Below, piece by piece: positions 38,656 to 48,689 of a DNA stretch of 61,285 nt. How positions within the stretch are numbered: the stretch's first letter is position 1; the number at the start of each line of letters is the position of its first letter. The DNA is from UBA6168 sp964573725 (GTDB lineage Bacteria; Bacteroidota; Bacteroidia; Chitinophagales; Saprospiraceae). The position numbers and the translations under genes were made by a program. Below the pieces are notes generated by a model. That model did not search any database. It was not told the origin of the DNA and saw nothing but the letters and a program-made list of their open reading frames with translations. The DNA is taken from the NCBI GenBank assembly GCA_964573725.1, contig CAZNLJ010000029.1:1-61285 (forward strand), read 5' to 3'.

Positions 38656-39663
38656 ATGCAGCTGGAGCAGCATTTTTCCTTGAAATCGTTCCTGACTTTC
38701 CAGGTGGACGCCGTCGCCCCGTATTTCTGTCGGGTCCGGTCTGTGGAGGAATGCCGGGAATTGTTGTCGGAATGGCGGCGACCGGTGCGGATCCTGGGGG
38801 GCGGCAGCAACATCCTGCCTGTCCACCCGATCGAAGGCATGGTGGTCCGTATGGAGATCCCGGGTATCCGGATTGTGTCCGAACAGGGTGACGAGGTGCT
38901 TGTCGAGGCCGGGGCGGGTGTGGAATGGCATACCTTGGTCCGGTGGTGCATCGAACAGGAGCTCGGCGGATTGGAGAACCTGTCGTTGATACCCGGAAGT
39001 GCCGGGGCGGCGCCCATCCAGAACATCGGTGCCTACGGCGTGGAGCTGAAGGAGGTATTCCACTCCCTCGAGGCGGTGGACCTGAAGACCCTGCGGACGG
39101 TGAATTTCGACAAGCAGGCATGTGCTTTCGGCTACCGGGACAGTATGTTCAAGGGGCAAGGCAAAGGACGTTACGCCATCACGGCCGTCCGGCTCCGGTT
39201 GTCGCGCGACCATCGGTTGCAGTTGGCCTACGGTGACATCCGGACGGTGTTGGAAAGGAAAGGTATCGATCGGCCCGGCATCCGGGACGTCAGCGATGCG
39301 GTCATCGAAATCCGTCGGTCCAAGCTGCCCGATCCCGTCGTGATGGGCAATGCCGGCAGTTTCTTCAAGAACCCGGTGGTGTCCGCCGGTGTACAGCAGC
39401 GGCTACGGGAAGACCATCCCGATTTGGTCGGTTTCCTGCAGGATGACGGCCGGTACAAGTTGGCGGCGGGATGGCTGATCGAAAAAGCCGGCTGGAAAGG
39501 GAGGAGCCTCGGTCCGGCCGGCTGCCACGACCGGCAGGCTTTGGTACTGGTCAACCGGGGCGGCGCAACCGGTGCGGAGATCCTCGCCTTGGCCGGGATG
39601 ATCCAGGCGGATGTCGAGGCGAAATTCGGGGTCCGGCTGGAGCCGGAGGTGAATGTATGGTGA
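38656..39663 (+). CDS. murB: UDP-N-acetylenolpyruvoylglucosamine reductase
   Basis: 335 residues from ATG 38656. MurB reduces UDP-GlcNAc-enolpyruvate to UDP-MurNAc with NADPH and FAD, a cytoplasmic step in peptidoglycan synthesis. FAD-binding signatures are RILGGGSNIL (about 45-54) and LSLIPGSAGAAPIQNIGAYGVEL (about 109-131). The type I (E. coli-like) C-terminal domain is present, with Y160-R161 (FGYRDSMFK), the catalytic serine in GNAGSFFKNP (S235) and the late glutamate in EPEVNVW (E331). Length matches the family. It is not in a cell-wall cluster and has no same-strand neighbour. Confidence 0.93.
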   Translation: MQLEQHFSLKSFLTFQVDAVAPYFCRVRSVEECRELLSEWRRPVRILGGGSNILPVHPIEGMVVRMEIPGIRIVSEQGDEVLVEAGAGVEWHTLVRWCIEQELGGLENLSLIPGSAGAAPIQNIGAYGVELKEVFHSLEAVDLKTLRTVNFDKQACAFGYRDSMFKGQGKGRYAITAVRLRLSRDHRLQLAYGDIRTVLERKGIDRPGIRDVSDAVIEIRRSKLPDPVVMGNAGSFFKNPVVSAGVQQRLREDHPDLVGFLQDDGRYKLAAGWLIEKAGWKGRSLGPAGCHDRQALVLVNRGGATGAEILALAGMIQADVEAKFGVRLEPEVNVW

Positions 39664-39773
39664 GGGTTGTCCCCGATGGGCAACCGAAGCTCGGCCGGGC
39701 GGCACATCCGATAGCCGGGTCAAGGCACCGTGTCCACGGCCAAGCTGTCGCCGCACCGAGCAAGAGCGACCGG

Positions 39774-42700
39774 TCAGAATGCCGAAGGGAGTTTGCCGAA
39801 GCGCTTTGTGATCAGCTTGGTGAAATGCCGGGGCGTCTTCAGACCGACTGCAAAGCATACCTCCCTGACCGTCTCGAACTGGTGGGTCTCCAGGAGGGAT
39901 TTGGCGACGGACAACCGCGCCTCCAACAGGTATTGGCGGGGAGTGAGGCCGGTAAAGGCCAGGGTCTTGTATTGTAGCCCGCGGGTGGTGGTGTTCATTT
40001 GCATGGCCATCAGCCGGACGGAATAGTTTGGGTCTTGCAAGTTGTTCCGGATGAAATTTTCCAGTTTTTGAAGCCATTTTTGGTCGAATGAGGCCATATC
40101 CACCGGGCTGGGGACCGCTTCGGTACTGCCGGTCGGGACGGAAGCCGCCACCAGGTGCTTCCGGACGGCATGACGTCGGACCAGCTTGTGCAGCCGGATC
40201 AGCAGTTCCTCCGCTGCAAATGGTTTTGTCAGGTAGTCATCGACTCCGATCCGAAGCGCCTGAAGCCGGTCCTGCATGTCCGCGCTGGCTGTCAGTAAGA
40301 CAAACGGCAGGTCCGGACAGATTTCCTTTACTTTTTCAAGTAACTGGAAACCATCCATTTCCGGCATCATCAGGTCGGAAAGTATCAGGTCCACAGGAGC
40401 GGTGTTCAAAGTACGGAGGGCAGACAGGCCGTTGTCGGCGAACAGCAGGTCGTATGTTCGTCCGAGACAGTCCCGGATGAAGTGCAAGAGGTCGACATCA
40501 TCCTCCACGACCAATACCGTGTACAAGTTACCTGCCTCGTGCCGGATGGGTTCCGGCAGCTGGATGCGCGGGGAAGCTTGGGTGGGTATGCAAGCGCCGG
40601 CGGGAAGCGGGGTCGTTTTGTAAGGGAAAGTCAATCGGAATCGGCTACCCTTCCCCGGGGTGCTGACCACGTCGAATACCCCGCCGAACAGGTCGGCATA
40701 TTCCCGACAAAGCGCAAGACCGATCCCGGTCCCTCCCAGCCGGTTTTCATTTGGTCCGCCGCCCTGGAAATACCGATCGAAAATGAAAGGCAGTTCGTGT
40801 TCCGGGATTCCCTTGCCGGTATCTTCCACCAGCAGGACCATCCGCTCCGCTTCATCATGGACACCAAGGGTGATGCTTCCCCCGTGCGGGGTGTACTTGA
40901 GTGCATTGCCCAGCAGGTTATGAATTATTTTTTCCCATTTTCGGATATCGATGAGGATGACCCGGTCCGCCGGAACCTGATAGTCGACATGCAACCGGAT
41001 GCTACGATGCTCGGCATCGGGGAGGAATTCCGCTACCTGATGTCGCAGGATATCACAAAAAACCACGGGCGTCTCCTCCAGGGTCAGCCTTCCGGCTTCC
41101 GACCTGGCGAGGTCCGATAGTTCACCGACCAGGTTTTGCAGCCGAAGCGAGCTTTTGCGGATGGTCCGGAGGTTATCCGTCGTCTTCCCATTCGGGTCGA
41201 GATCCTTGTGCAGTCGGTCCAGCGAGCCGAAGATGAGCGTCAACGGTGTCCTGAACTCATGGGCGACATTGGCGAAAAAGCGGGATTTCATCACATTCAG
41301 GGAGCGCAGCTCCTCCGCCTGGGTGGAAATGAGCGCCCGGTCCGTTTCAATGATCAGGGTCCGCTTGCCGACTTCTTGCTCCAACAGGGAATTGGCGGCG
41401 GCGAGTTCCTGCGTACGTCGATAGGTATACAGCCTGACCAGGGCCGATAAGGTCAGGACACACAGGATAAGGAACGGCCAGTCCAGGTAAAAAGGCCGGA
41501 CCACGCGGAGGGAGACGGAGAGGGTGTTCGAGTGGCGGCCGTCCGACAACCTGACGGCACGCACTTGCAGGTGGTGGCGGCCGTAGGGCAGGTTGCTCAA
41601 GCGGACGTTCGGAGCGGTTTGTTCCACCCATTTTTCCTGTTTGCCCGCTATGCGCCAGGCATAACGATAGCGGTGGGAAAGGTCATGCTGCAGTACCGAC
41701 AGGTTTATGTCCAGGAAGGCATAGGAAGGAAGTAAGGATAGCGGCTGTCCGGAATAAATGGTCAGGGGCTGTGTGTGGTATTCTCCGGTTTGAAGGTCGT
41801 AGGTGGTTGCCGCCGTCAGGTGCAGTTCGAAACTGTCCAAGGTTTCCCGAGGGAAATCATCCGGCTCAAATGACACGATACCGTTGATGCCACCCAGGTA
41901 AAGCGTACCGTCCGGGGCTTTGAAATGAGACAACAGGTTGAACTCGTTGGCCGGAAGTCCGTCCGATACGAAGTAGTTCCTGACCGTGGCGTTGGTCTTG
42001 TGAAAGCGGACCAGGCCGAAATCGCTGGGTAGCCACAAGTGACCGTATCGATCCGGGTAGACGGCGTGGAGGTTGTTGCTGGACAATCCGTCGGCGGTGG
42101 TGAAAAGGCGTTCTTCACAGGTGGCGGGATTCCAACGGATCAGCCCGCCGCCGTGGGTGGACATCCAAAAGATTCCTTCGCTATCGCGGTGGATATGACT
42201 GATGTAGTCGAATTTGCTGTGGGCAGGCGGTACGTATGCGACCTGGAGTACGGCTCCCTGCGGATCCAATTCCAGGAGGCCTTCGGAAGTGCCTGCCCAT
42301 AATTGGCTGCCATCCTGGTAAAGCGTGGCGACCATATCTTTCCGGGTACCCTTGCGTACCAGTTTCTTGCCGTGCTCGTCGAGCCCGAATAGGCCGGCAT
42401 CGGTACCGGCCAAAAGTTGGTCATCTGAAGTCCGGAGCAAGCAGAAAATGTTGACCGGTTCCGTGGCAAGGTCGAAAGGGTAATATTCCAGGGAGCCGTC
42501 TGCCTTCCGCCGTAACAGCGGTTGATGATGGCCGGCGATATAATATTCGGAGCCGTCGGACAGGAAGGCGGTGCCGCCCCGGAACGAAAGGTTGTCGAAT
42601 GGGTCAGCCGAGCCGTCGGCGAAATCCACCTGAAAGATTCCTACGTAGCTATTGACGACCAGGTGGTCGCGAAAAAAACCGATACCCCGGGTACTCAGCG

Positions 42701-43826
42701 AAGGCTGCCGCGCCGACAGGTGCCGTTGAAACGGCAGCTTGGTTCGAAATACCAATCGGATGATTCCGTTGTCCGTGACCGCCCATAGCCCTCCTTCCCG
42801 GTCCAGGTAGGTCGGACCCCCGGCCGGCATGCCAGGTGGGGAGCGGGCAAGATGGAAAGACAAAGGGCTGGATTTGAGTCCGTTGAACGGAATCTCCCCG
42901 GAATGTGATTGGTAGCACCAATATGCCACTTTTTTACGGAACACAGCCAGGGTGAAAGGATTCGGGGCCCCGGGGGATGAATGGGCATCGGAGGTGTGGA
43001 CGACGACTTTCGGACCCTCTGTGGTCAGTGTCAGGTACCGGTCCGGAGCGGGGCTTTCGGTCGACGCGATTCCTAACCAAAGCCGGAAGTCCTTTTCGAT
43101 CCAAATATTGCGGATGTGGTGCTTGGGCAAATAAATGGAATCACAGGGCAGGCCGCGGTCATCGAGGTGCCGGATGACGGAATCGCCGATCTGCCATAAT
43201 CCTGTCCGCGCAGGAAGCCATTCCAAGGGCGGGCCCCCTTCCGCTCCGCGGTAAAGTCGTTGCCAGCATCCGTCGTATCGATAGACATCCGACCCGTTGC
43301 CGATCCAGATGTCCTGCTCCAGGTTGTAGAGGTGAAGTCGGCTGCCGTCGTTGCGCAGCCGGATGGGGGTCTCCGATCCGAGTATGTCGTGGAGCGGCAG
43401 CACCGATTGTGCGACAGGGTCGAAGACATCCACGGTCACTTGGTCGTTTTCGGATTTGACCAGCCAGATCCGTCCGGTCCGGTCCTCGGCGATGTTTGTC
43501 AACGCCGCATGGCCGAGCTGGTCATTCACGATGTCCACCTGCCGGAAGGTATACCCGTCGAAAGTGGTCAATCCGGCCGGTGAACTCATCCACATCAGGC
43601 CGCTCCTGTCTTGCAGGAAAGCGAGAATGTTCCGGTTCGGCAACCCGTCCTGCGGATTCCATCGGTAACTGTCCAGGATCAGGTCCTGCGACGAAGATGA
43701 GGCGGCGCCACCCTGGTACCGGGGTGCCGGCCGCTGTGCGGTCGCCGACGCCAAGCAGAAGACAAGGCAAGTCACCGCAAGGTATGTGGGGAGGAGCTTG
43801 TCTACAAAGGGTGGGATTTGTATCAC
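39774..43826 (-). CDS. Hybrid two-component system: propeller sensor kinase with receiver and AraC-type domain
   Basis: About 1350 residues; the start is uncertain. The ORF runs back to a TTG at 44021 with no ATG before the propeller. GTG 43826 (VIQIPPFVDKLLPTYLAVTCLVFCLASATAQ) gives a plausible signal peptide. A two-bladed sensor of Reg_prop repeats follows (WNPQDGLPNRNILAFLQDRSGLMWMSS and similar, GVDGLSSNNLHAVYPDRYGHLWLPS), then a Y_Y_Y domain (LPYGRHHLQVRAV), one membrane span (WPFLILCVLTLSALVRLY), and a HisKA domain (FFANVAHEFRTPLTLI). A HATPase domain (HNLLGNALKYTP, DTGKGIPEHELPFIFDRYF) is followed by a receiver (DLILSDLMMPEMDGFQLL) and an AraC-type HTH. Such regulators sense periplasmic sugars and switch on Sus loci. 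Here none is adjacent; the neighbour is a divergent subtilisin-like protease. Confidence 0.9.
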   Translation of the reverse strand: MIQIPPFVDKLLPTYLAVTCLVFCLASATAQRPAPRYQGGAASSSSQDLILDSYRWNPQDGLPNRNILAFLQDRSGLMWMSSPAGLTTFDGYTFRQVDIVNDQLGHAALTNIAEDRTGRIWLVKSENDQVTVDVFDPVAQSVLPLHDILGSETPIRLRNDGSRLHLYNLEQDIWIGNGSDVYRYDGCWQRLYRGAEGGPPLEWLPARTGLWQIGDSVIRHLDDRGLPCDSIYLPKHHIRNIWIEKDFRLWLGIASTESPAPDRYLTLTTEGPKVVVHTSDAHSSPGAPNPFTLAVFRKKVAYWCYQSHSGEIPFNGLKSSPLSFHLARSPPGMPAGGPTYLDREGGLWAVTDNGIIRLVFRTKLPFQRHLSARQPSLSTRGIGFFRDHLVVNSYVGIFQVDFADGSADPFDNLSFRGGTAFLSDGSEYYIAGHHQPLLRRKADGSLEYYPFDLATEPVNIFCLLRTSDDQLLAGTDAGLFGLDEHGKKLVRKGTRKDMVATLYQDGSQLWAGTSEGLLELDPQGAVLQVAYVPPAHSKFDYISHIHRDSEGIFWMSTHGGGLIRWNPATCEERLFTTADGLSSNNLHAVYPDRYGHLWLPSDFGLVRFHKTNATVRNYFVSDGLPANEFNLLSHFKAPDGTLYLGGINGIVSFEPDDFPRETLDSFELHLTAATTYDLQTGEYHTQPLTIYSGQPLSLLPSYAFLDINLSVLQHDLSHRYRYAWRIAGKQEKWVEQTAPNVRLSNLPYGRHHLQVRAVRLSDGRHSNTLSVSLRVVRPFYLDWPFLILCVLTLSALVRLYTYRRTQELAAANSLLEQEVGKRTLIIETDRALISTQAEELRSLNVMKSRFFANVAHEFRTPLTLIFGSLDRLHKDLDPNGKTTDNLRTIRKSSLRLQNLVGELSDLARSEAGRLTLEETPVVFCDILRHQVAEFLPDAEHRSIRLHVDYQVPADRVILIDIRKWEKIIHNLLGNALKYTPHGGSITLGVHDEAERMVLLVEDTGKGIPEHELPFIFDRYFQGGGPNENRLGGTGIGLALCREYADLFGGVFDVVSTPGKGSRFRLTFPYKTTPLPAGACIPTQASPRIQLPEPIRHEAGNLYTVLVVEDDVDLLHFIRDCLGRTYDLLFADNGLSALRTLNTAPVDLILSDLMMPEMDGFQLLEKVKEICPDLPFVLLTASADMQDRLQALRIGVDDYLTKPFAAEELLIRLHKLVRRHAVRKHLVAASVPTGSTEAVPSPVDMASFDQKWLQKLENFIRNNLQDPNYSVRLMAMQMNTTTRGLQYKTLAFTGLTPRQYLLEARLSVAKSLLETHQFETVREVCFAVGLKTPRHFTKLITKRFGKLPSAF

Positions 43827-44287
43827 ATCGGCAAATGTAGGAAAAAGTACCAGGACAACCCGCAGTCGGCAAGCCTTCACCGCTATGAATAAATTCCATG
43901 GAATACCGCCGGCTGCAGGCGAATGTCGGACGCCATGCGATAGCAGTCTCGGGATTCCCGGAAAACGGCTGCTTACCCGGCAGGATGCCTGACCATATTG
44001 GTGAGAACGCCTTACAGGCAAACAGGTAATCCATGAAGTTTCCTTCTCTTTTCCGATAGGAACTACATTATTTCCGATTGGTTCCTCTGCAGCGCCGCAG
44101 CTTTGACTCGTTCCCGGATAAGGCCCCCCCGGCTTATGTCACAGGGCCTGATCGAGGCTGGTGCGCGATATGTTGGAATTTGGAACAGGTGTCCGCATCA
44201 GATTGGATACCTGCCGCATCACCCCGTTTGACTAACATTGAAAAATATCCATTGATACCGGATAAATCGATGCAAACAATATTCAAT
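43827..44287. other. Divergent intergenic region between the hybrid sensor and the protease
   Basis: 461 bp between the GTG chosen for the sensor and the ATG of the protease. It holds a possible promoter for the leftward gene (43832-43858). The leftward sensor frame stays open through most of it (to 44021), so part may be coding. No tRNA, riboswitch or terminator was seen. Confidence 0.4.
43832..43858 (-). promoter_or_regulatory. Possible promoter of the hybrid sensor gene (TTG-N16-TACATTTG)
   Basis: On the minus strand TTG (43858-43856) and TACATTTG (43839-43832) are separated by 16 bp, close to the Bacteroidota -33/-7 pattern (TTG, 17-23 bp, TAnnTTTG). It would place the transcript start at or just before GTG 43826. 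That would imply either a leaderless start or a slightly later start codon. Confidence 0.35.
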
Positions 44288-47200
44288 ATGAAAAGATACA
44301 TCATTACACTTCCCATTATCCTGCTCATTTTGCCATTATTCGCGCAGCAGGACCGTTCCGTCATCATCAGGAACACCAATGTGGCCGTCCTCGACAGCCT
44401 CGCCGACGCCTGGGGCAAGCAGGCCAGAGAGGCAAAATCAAGGGCGCTCGCCGCCGCCGCCGCCAACGGCTGGCCTGTGCGCAGCGAGCTGCCCGACGGC
44501 CAGGTCATTGAGTTGATGAGCCTGGATGACCAAGGCAACCCGGTCTATTACACCACGAACAATGCAATCGCCGCCATCAGCGCCCGCACCAACAAGGTGC
44601 ACAGCGGGGGCGGGCTGGGACTGAACCTCAACGGCGCCGGCATGACGCTGGGAGAATGGGATGAAAACGCAGTCCGGGCATCCCACGAGCAGCTCTCCGG
44701 CAGGGTGACGCAGGGCGACGGCGCCACCATCAACGGCAACCATGCCACCCATGTGGCCGGCACGCTGATAGGCGACGGCACCGGTACTAACCCCACTGCC
44801 TCTCATGCCAAAGGCATGGCGCCACAGGCAATGCTCGAAGCCTATGACTGGGATTACGACCTGAGTGAAATGGCGACGGCAGCCGCGGCCGGACTGCTGG
44901 TTTCAAACCACTCCTACGGATGGGTTCTCGGTTGGCGTTACACGGAGAATTCCGGCGGATACAACCGGTGGACTTGGTACGGAGGCAGCAGCCAGTTCAA
45001 CCCCAGCGGCGAAGATGCCACATTTGGCAAATACGTCTCGAGAGCATCCGATTGCGACCTGCTGGCCTATAATGCGCCTTACTACCTGGTGGTAAAAGCG
45101 GCAGGCAACGACAGGGGGGAAAATCCATCGATTCCAGACCAGGTGCGGGACTACTCTGGCAGTTATGTGACCTATAATCCGGCCATCCACCCTCTCGGCG
45201 ATGGCTTTTCGAACGGCGGATACGACAAGCTGGAAAGTGTGTGTGTCTCCAAGAACACCTTGACGGTGGCAGCGGTGGAAGACGTGTTGAATTACACCGG
45301 CCCCGGAAGCGTGGTCATGAGCAGCTTCAGCAGCTGGGGGGGCACGGATGACGGCCGGATCAAACCCGACATATCGGGCAATGGGGTCGGTGTTTACTCG
45401 TCCTTAGGCGGTGCTGATGACGCGTATGCCTCCTACAACGGAACCTCCATGGCTTCCCCCAGTGTCGCAGGCTCCGCCATCCTGTTGCAGGAACACTATG
45501 ATGACACCCACGACCATAACCTGATGCGGGCCGCAACCCTCAAAGGGCTCATCATCCACACGGCGGACGAGGCGGGCGACCACCCCGGGCCGGACTACCG
45601 CTTCGGCTGGGGCCTGATGAACACCGAAAAAGCCGTACAGGTCATCTCCCAGGATGTTTCCCAAGCGCTGACCATCCAGGAGGAGGTACTGGTGAACAAC
45701 GGTTCTTTCTCCATGCCGATTACCTCCGACGGCCAGCAGCCCCTGGCCATCACCCTCAGTTGGACAGACCCGGCGGGCACTCCTGATTATTCCGAAACCG
45801 TGGACAACCCGGACATCAAATTGGTCAACGACCTCGACCTGCGCCTGGTAAGCTCCGACAGCACTGTTTACTTCCCCTATATCCTGGACCCCGCCAACCC
45901 GACTGCCGCCGCCTCCACCGGGGACAATTTCCGCGACAACGTCGAGAAGATATACCTGGGCGTCATTCCCGCCGGCTCCTATTCCCTCCGTGTTTCCCAT
46001 AAGGGTAGCCTGAACGGCAACAGCCAGGCCTTCTCGCTCATTGTAACAGGGGCGGGGCTACCTGGCGGAATTGTCGGCAATCCCACCGCCTGCGGGATAA
46101 ACCTCAACATACCTGACGAGTCCTGCTCACTGGGCAACAAGTTCCTGGTCAAGGTCGCCTCAGCCCCCGGGGATAAGCTGGGAACCAACGTCTTCCTCAA
46201 GGAGGTGAAGCTGATCGTCCAGCATACCTATGCGGCTGACCTGACCATGAAGCTGCATTCGCCGAACGGCGTCGTAGTCGAGTTGACGAGCGGCAACGGC
46301 GGATCCGGGGACAACTACGGCGACCCGGGGGATACTTCCTGTCAAAACGCGACCCGGTTCGCCATGTGGGCCCCGACCTCCATCACCGCCGCGTCGGCTC
46401 CCTTCCTGGGCACTTACCAGCCGGAAGGTGATTTTAACAGCTTCCTGGACGGCAGCAACCCGCTCGGACCTTGGGTGCTTGAAATCTGCGACGTCACGGC
46501 CCTCGACGTCGGAAAGTTGCAATTTGCGGAACTCGTCTTTTCCCCTAACCTTCCCAATCCCTCCCCCTGCCAGCTTAACCTGCATATCCCCGACTACACC
46601 TGCTCCGCTTCCAACCGCTTCCCAATCGACGTGGACGCAGCCCCCGGCAACCAGTTGGGTGCCGATGTTTATCTCAAGGAGGTCAGGCTCATCGCGGAAC
46701 ACACCTTCGCAGCAGACCTGGACATCAGCCTCATCGCTCCGGACGGCACCATCGTCGAACTCTCCACGGACAATGGAGGTAGTTTAGACAACTATGGCGA
46801 CCCGGCCATCGCTTCCTGTGGCGCCGTCACTACTTTCAGCATGAGCGCTACCCAGCCCGTCACAGCCGGATCGCCACCCTTCGTCGGCAGTTTCGTGCCG
46901 GAGGGCAGCTTTTTTGACTTCAACAATGGCAGCAATCCGATCGGAATCTGGCAATTACAGCTTTGCGACGATACGGAGGTTGATATCGGCACACTCCGAT
47001 ATGCAGCGTTGGTCTTTTCCGCCGCCTGTCCCTCCGTCCTTTGGTACGCCGACACGGACGGTGACGGCTTTGGCAACCCGGCGGTCTCCGTCGCCTACTG
47101 CGAAAAGCCTTATGGTTACGTGGACAACTTTTCGGACTGCGACGACGGCAATCCGGCCGTCTTCCCAGGGGCGACGGAAACATGCAACGGCATCGATGAC

Positions 47201-47389
47201 GATTGTAACGGGCTGGTGGATGATGGCGTCCTGCTCTCCTGGTATCCCGACACCGACGGGGACGGCTACGGCGATGCGGCCGGTGCGGTCCAGCTCGCCT
47301 GCACGGCGCCCACCGGTCATGTCGGCAATGCGCTGGACTGCGACGACGGCAATCCGGCCGTCTTCCCAGGGGCGACGGAAACATGCAAC
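44288..47389 (+). CDS. Subtilisin-like serine protease, N-terminal part with P-like and MopE domains; partial at gap
   Basis: Starts at ATG 44288 (MKRYIITLPIILLILPLFAQQ); ATG 44270 is 18 bp upstream. After the signal peptide, an S8 subtilisin domain spans about 115-440, with catalytic D125 (GEWDEN), H152 (NGNHATHVAGT), the oxyanion N274 (AAGN) and S387 (YNGTSMASPSVAG). A beta-rich segment follows (about 460-600; ITLSWTDPAG, NDLDLRLV). Two proprotein-convertase P-like domains come next (about 605-755 and 765-910; CGINLNIPDESCSLGNKF, CQLNLHIPDYTCSASNRF). Then MopE-type metal-binding repeats follow (YADTDGDGFG, SDCDDGNPAVFPGATETCNGIDDDCNGLVDDG), running into the gap. The chain continues at 47490-48689. 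It is probably a secreted or surface protease, with calcium likely bound by the MopE repeats. Confidence 0.9.
47135..47389 (+). repeat. 201-bp tandem MopE repeats
   Basis: GACTGCGACGACGGC recurs at 47135 and 47336, a 201-bp (67-codon) period. The repeated protein pattern is DCDDGNPAVFPGATETCNGIDDDCNG. The array runs into the gap. Confidence 0.85.
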
Positions 47390-47489
47390 NNNNNNNNNNN
47401 NNNNNNNNNNNNNNNNNNNNNNNNNNNNNNNNNNNNNNNNNNNNNNNNNNNNNNNNNNNNNNNNNNNNNNNNNNNNNNNNNNNNNNNNN
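47390..47489. other. Assembly gap (100 N) inside the MopE repeats
   Basis: The left flank ends ACATGCAAC, and the right flank begins GGCATCGATGAC. These are directly adjacent in the intact copy at 47180-47200. The missing sequence is therefore a whole number of 201-bp units, probably one or more. Confidence 0.95.
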
Positions 47490-48689
47490 GGCATCGATGA
47501 CGATTGCAACGGCTTTCCGGAGGCATCCGTCAATACTTGGACCGGCAACGGCGACGGCCTCGACTGGATGAGCCCGCTCAACTGGAGTGACAACATGGTG
47601 CCGTTGAACTGCCAGGACATCGTCGTGCCGGCTGGCAAAACAGTGGTCATCCCCGCCGGTGCCGTCGTGTACGGCCGCACCCTCACCGTTGACACCACTG
47701 CGGAGCTGCTAGTCCACCTCACTGCGGAGGTGAACATCATATTGCCGCCTCCCGGGGTCATCAGCTCGCTCAATTGCGGAGCGGCCGTCCCCACGGGCAC
47801 GCTCACGACCGGCCAGGCCGCCTACGGCGTAAGTGTCGCGGTGCCTTATGCCGGCGGCAACGGCGGCACGCATCCCGGCCAGACGGTGACCTCCACCGGC
47901 GTGATCGGCCTGACGGCCACGCTGGTTGCAGGCAGTTTCATCAATGGCGACCACAGCCTGCTGTTTTTCATCACCGGTACCCCGGCTACCTTCGGACTGG
48001 CCAGCTTCGTCCTGGACATCGGGGGGCAGAGCTGCACGCTCTTGCTGCCCGTCTCTACAGGCTGCCGTGCCAAGGTCAACGCCACGGACTACCAGGACTT
48101 CCTGTGCCACAACCTCGGCGCCGCCAACACTACCGCTGACCCCTTCACCCCGAGCTGGGAAATCATCGGCGGCTATTGGCAGTGGGGCCGCAAGGGGCCC
48201 GACCCCGTCCAATGGCTGAACACCAACACGGAAAACTTCGCCCACGGGCCGACGGGCTCCGGTTCCGGCGAAACCAACGAGGCGGCCGTCAGCGGCTGGG
48301 ACCAGACAGCCGCCCCCAACGGCGCCTGGGCGGATACCTCAAAGACCCCCGACGACCCCTGCCCGACGGGCTTTCGCGTGCCTGCCAAGGAACAGTGGCA
48401 GGCCGTCCTGGCAAATAATACCCAAAGCATTACCGGCACCTGGACCTCCGGTGCCACCAACTACAGCAGTGGCCGCTTCTTCGGGCCCGGCTTGATGCTC
48501 CCGGCGGCTGGGGGCCGCATCGGCGACGACGGTCAGCTGTTCGTCCGCGGCGACTTCGGCTTCTATTGGAGCAGCTCGGAGTACGGGGCGGACTACGCCT
48601 GGTACCTGAACTTCTTCAACGGCGGTGCCAGCACGGGCAGCTACGGCCTCCGGCAGTACGGGTTCTCCCTCCGGTGCGTTGCAGAATAA
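47490..48689 (+). CDS. Subtilisin-like protease, C-terminal part with repeat and FSMPD domain
   Basis: Continuation across the gap. It begins with the end of a MopE repeat (GIDDDCNGFPEAS), then a short beta segment (NWSDNMVPLNCQDIVVPAGKTVVIPAGAVVYGRTLTV). One copy of a roughly 95-residue beta repeat follows (SSLNCGAAVPTGTLTTGQ...GGNGGTHPGQTVTSTGVIGLTATL...CTL). The C-terminal 210 residues form a Fibrobacter-major-paralogous (FSMPD) domain (YQDFLCHNLGAANTTADP, GGYWQWGRKGPDP, NFAHGPTGSGSGETNEAAVSGWDQ, DDPCPTGFRVPAKEQWQAVL, FYWSSSEYG, FSLRCVAE). The same repeat-FSMPD pair builds the three genes downstream, so the protease is fused to a member of that surface family. No T9SS sorting domain follows; the chain ends with the FSMPD domain. 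Confidence 0.85.
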   Translation, partial: GIDDDCNGFPEASVNTWTGNGDGLDWMSPLNWSDNMVPLNCQDIVVPAGKTVVIPAGAVVYGRTLTVDTTAELLVHLTAEVNIILPPPGVISSLNCGAAVPTGTLTTGQAAYGVSVAVPYAGGNGGTHPGQTVTSTGVIGLTATLVAGSFINGDHSLLFFITGTPATFGLASFVLDIGGQSCTLLLPVSTGCRAKVNATDYQDFLCHNLGAANTTADPFTPSWEIIGGYWQWGRKGPDPVQWLNTNTENFAHGPTGSGSGETNEAAVSGWDQTAAPNGAWADTSKTPDDPCPTGFRVPAKEQWQAVLANNTQSITGTWTSGATNYSSGRFFGPGLMLPAAGGRIGDDGQLFVRGDFGFYWSSSEYGADYAWYLNFFNGGASTGSYGLRQYGFSLRCVAE

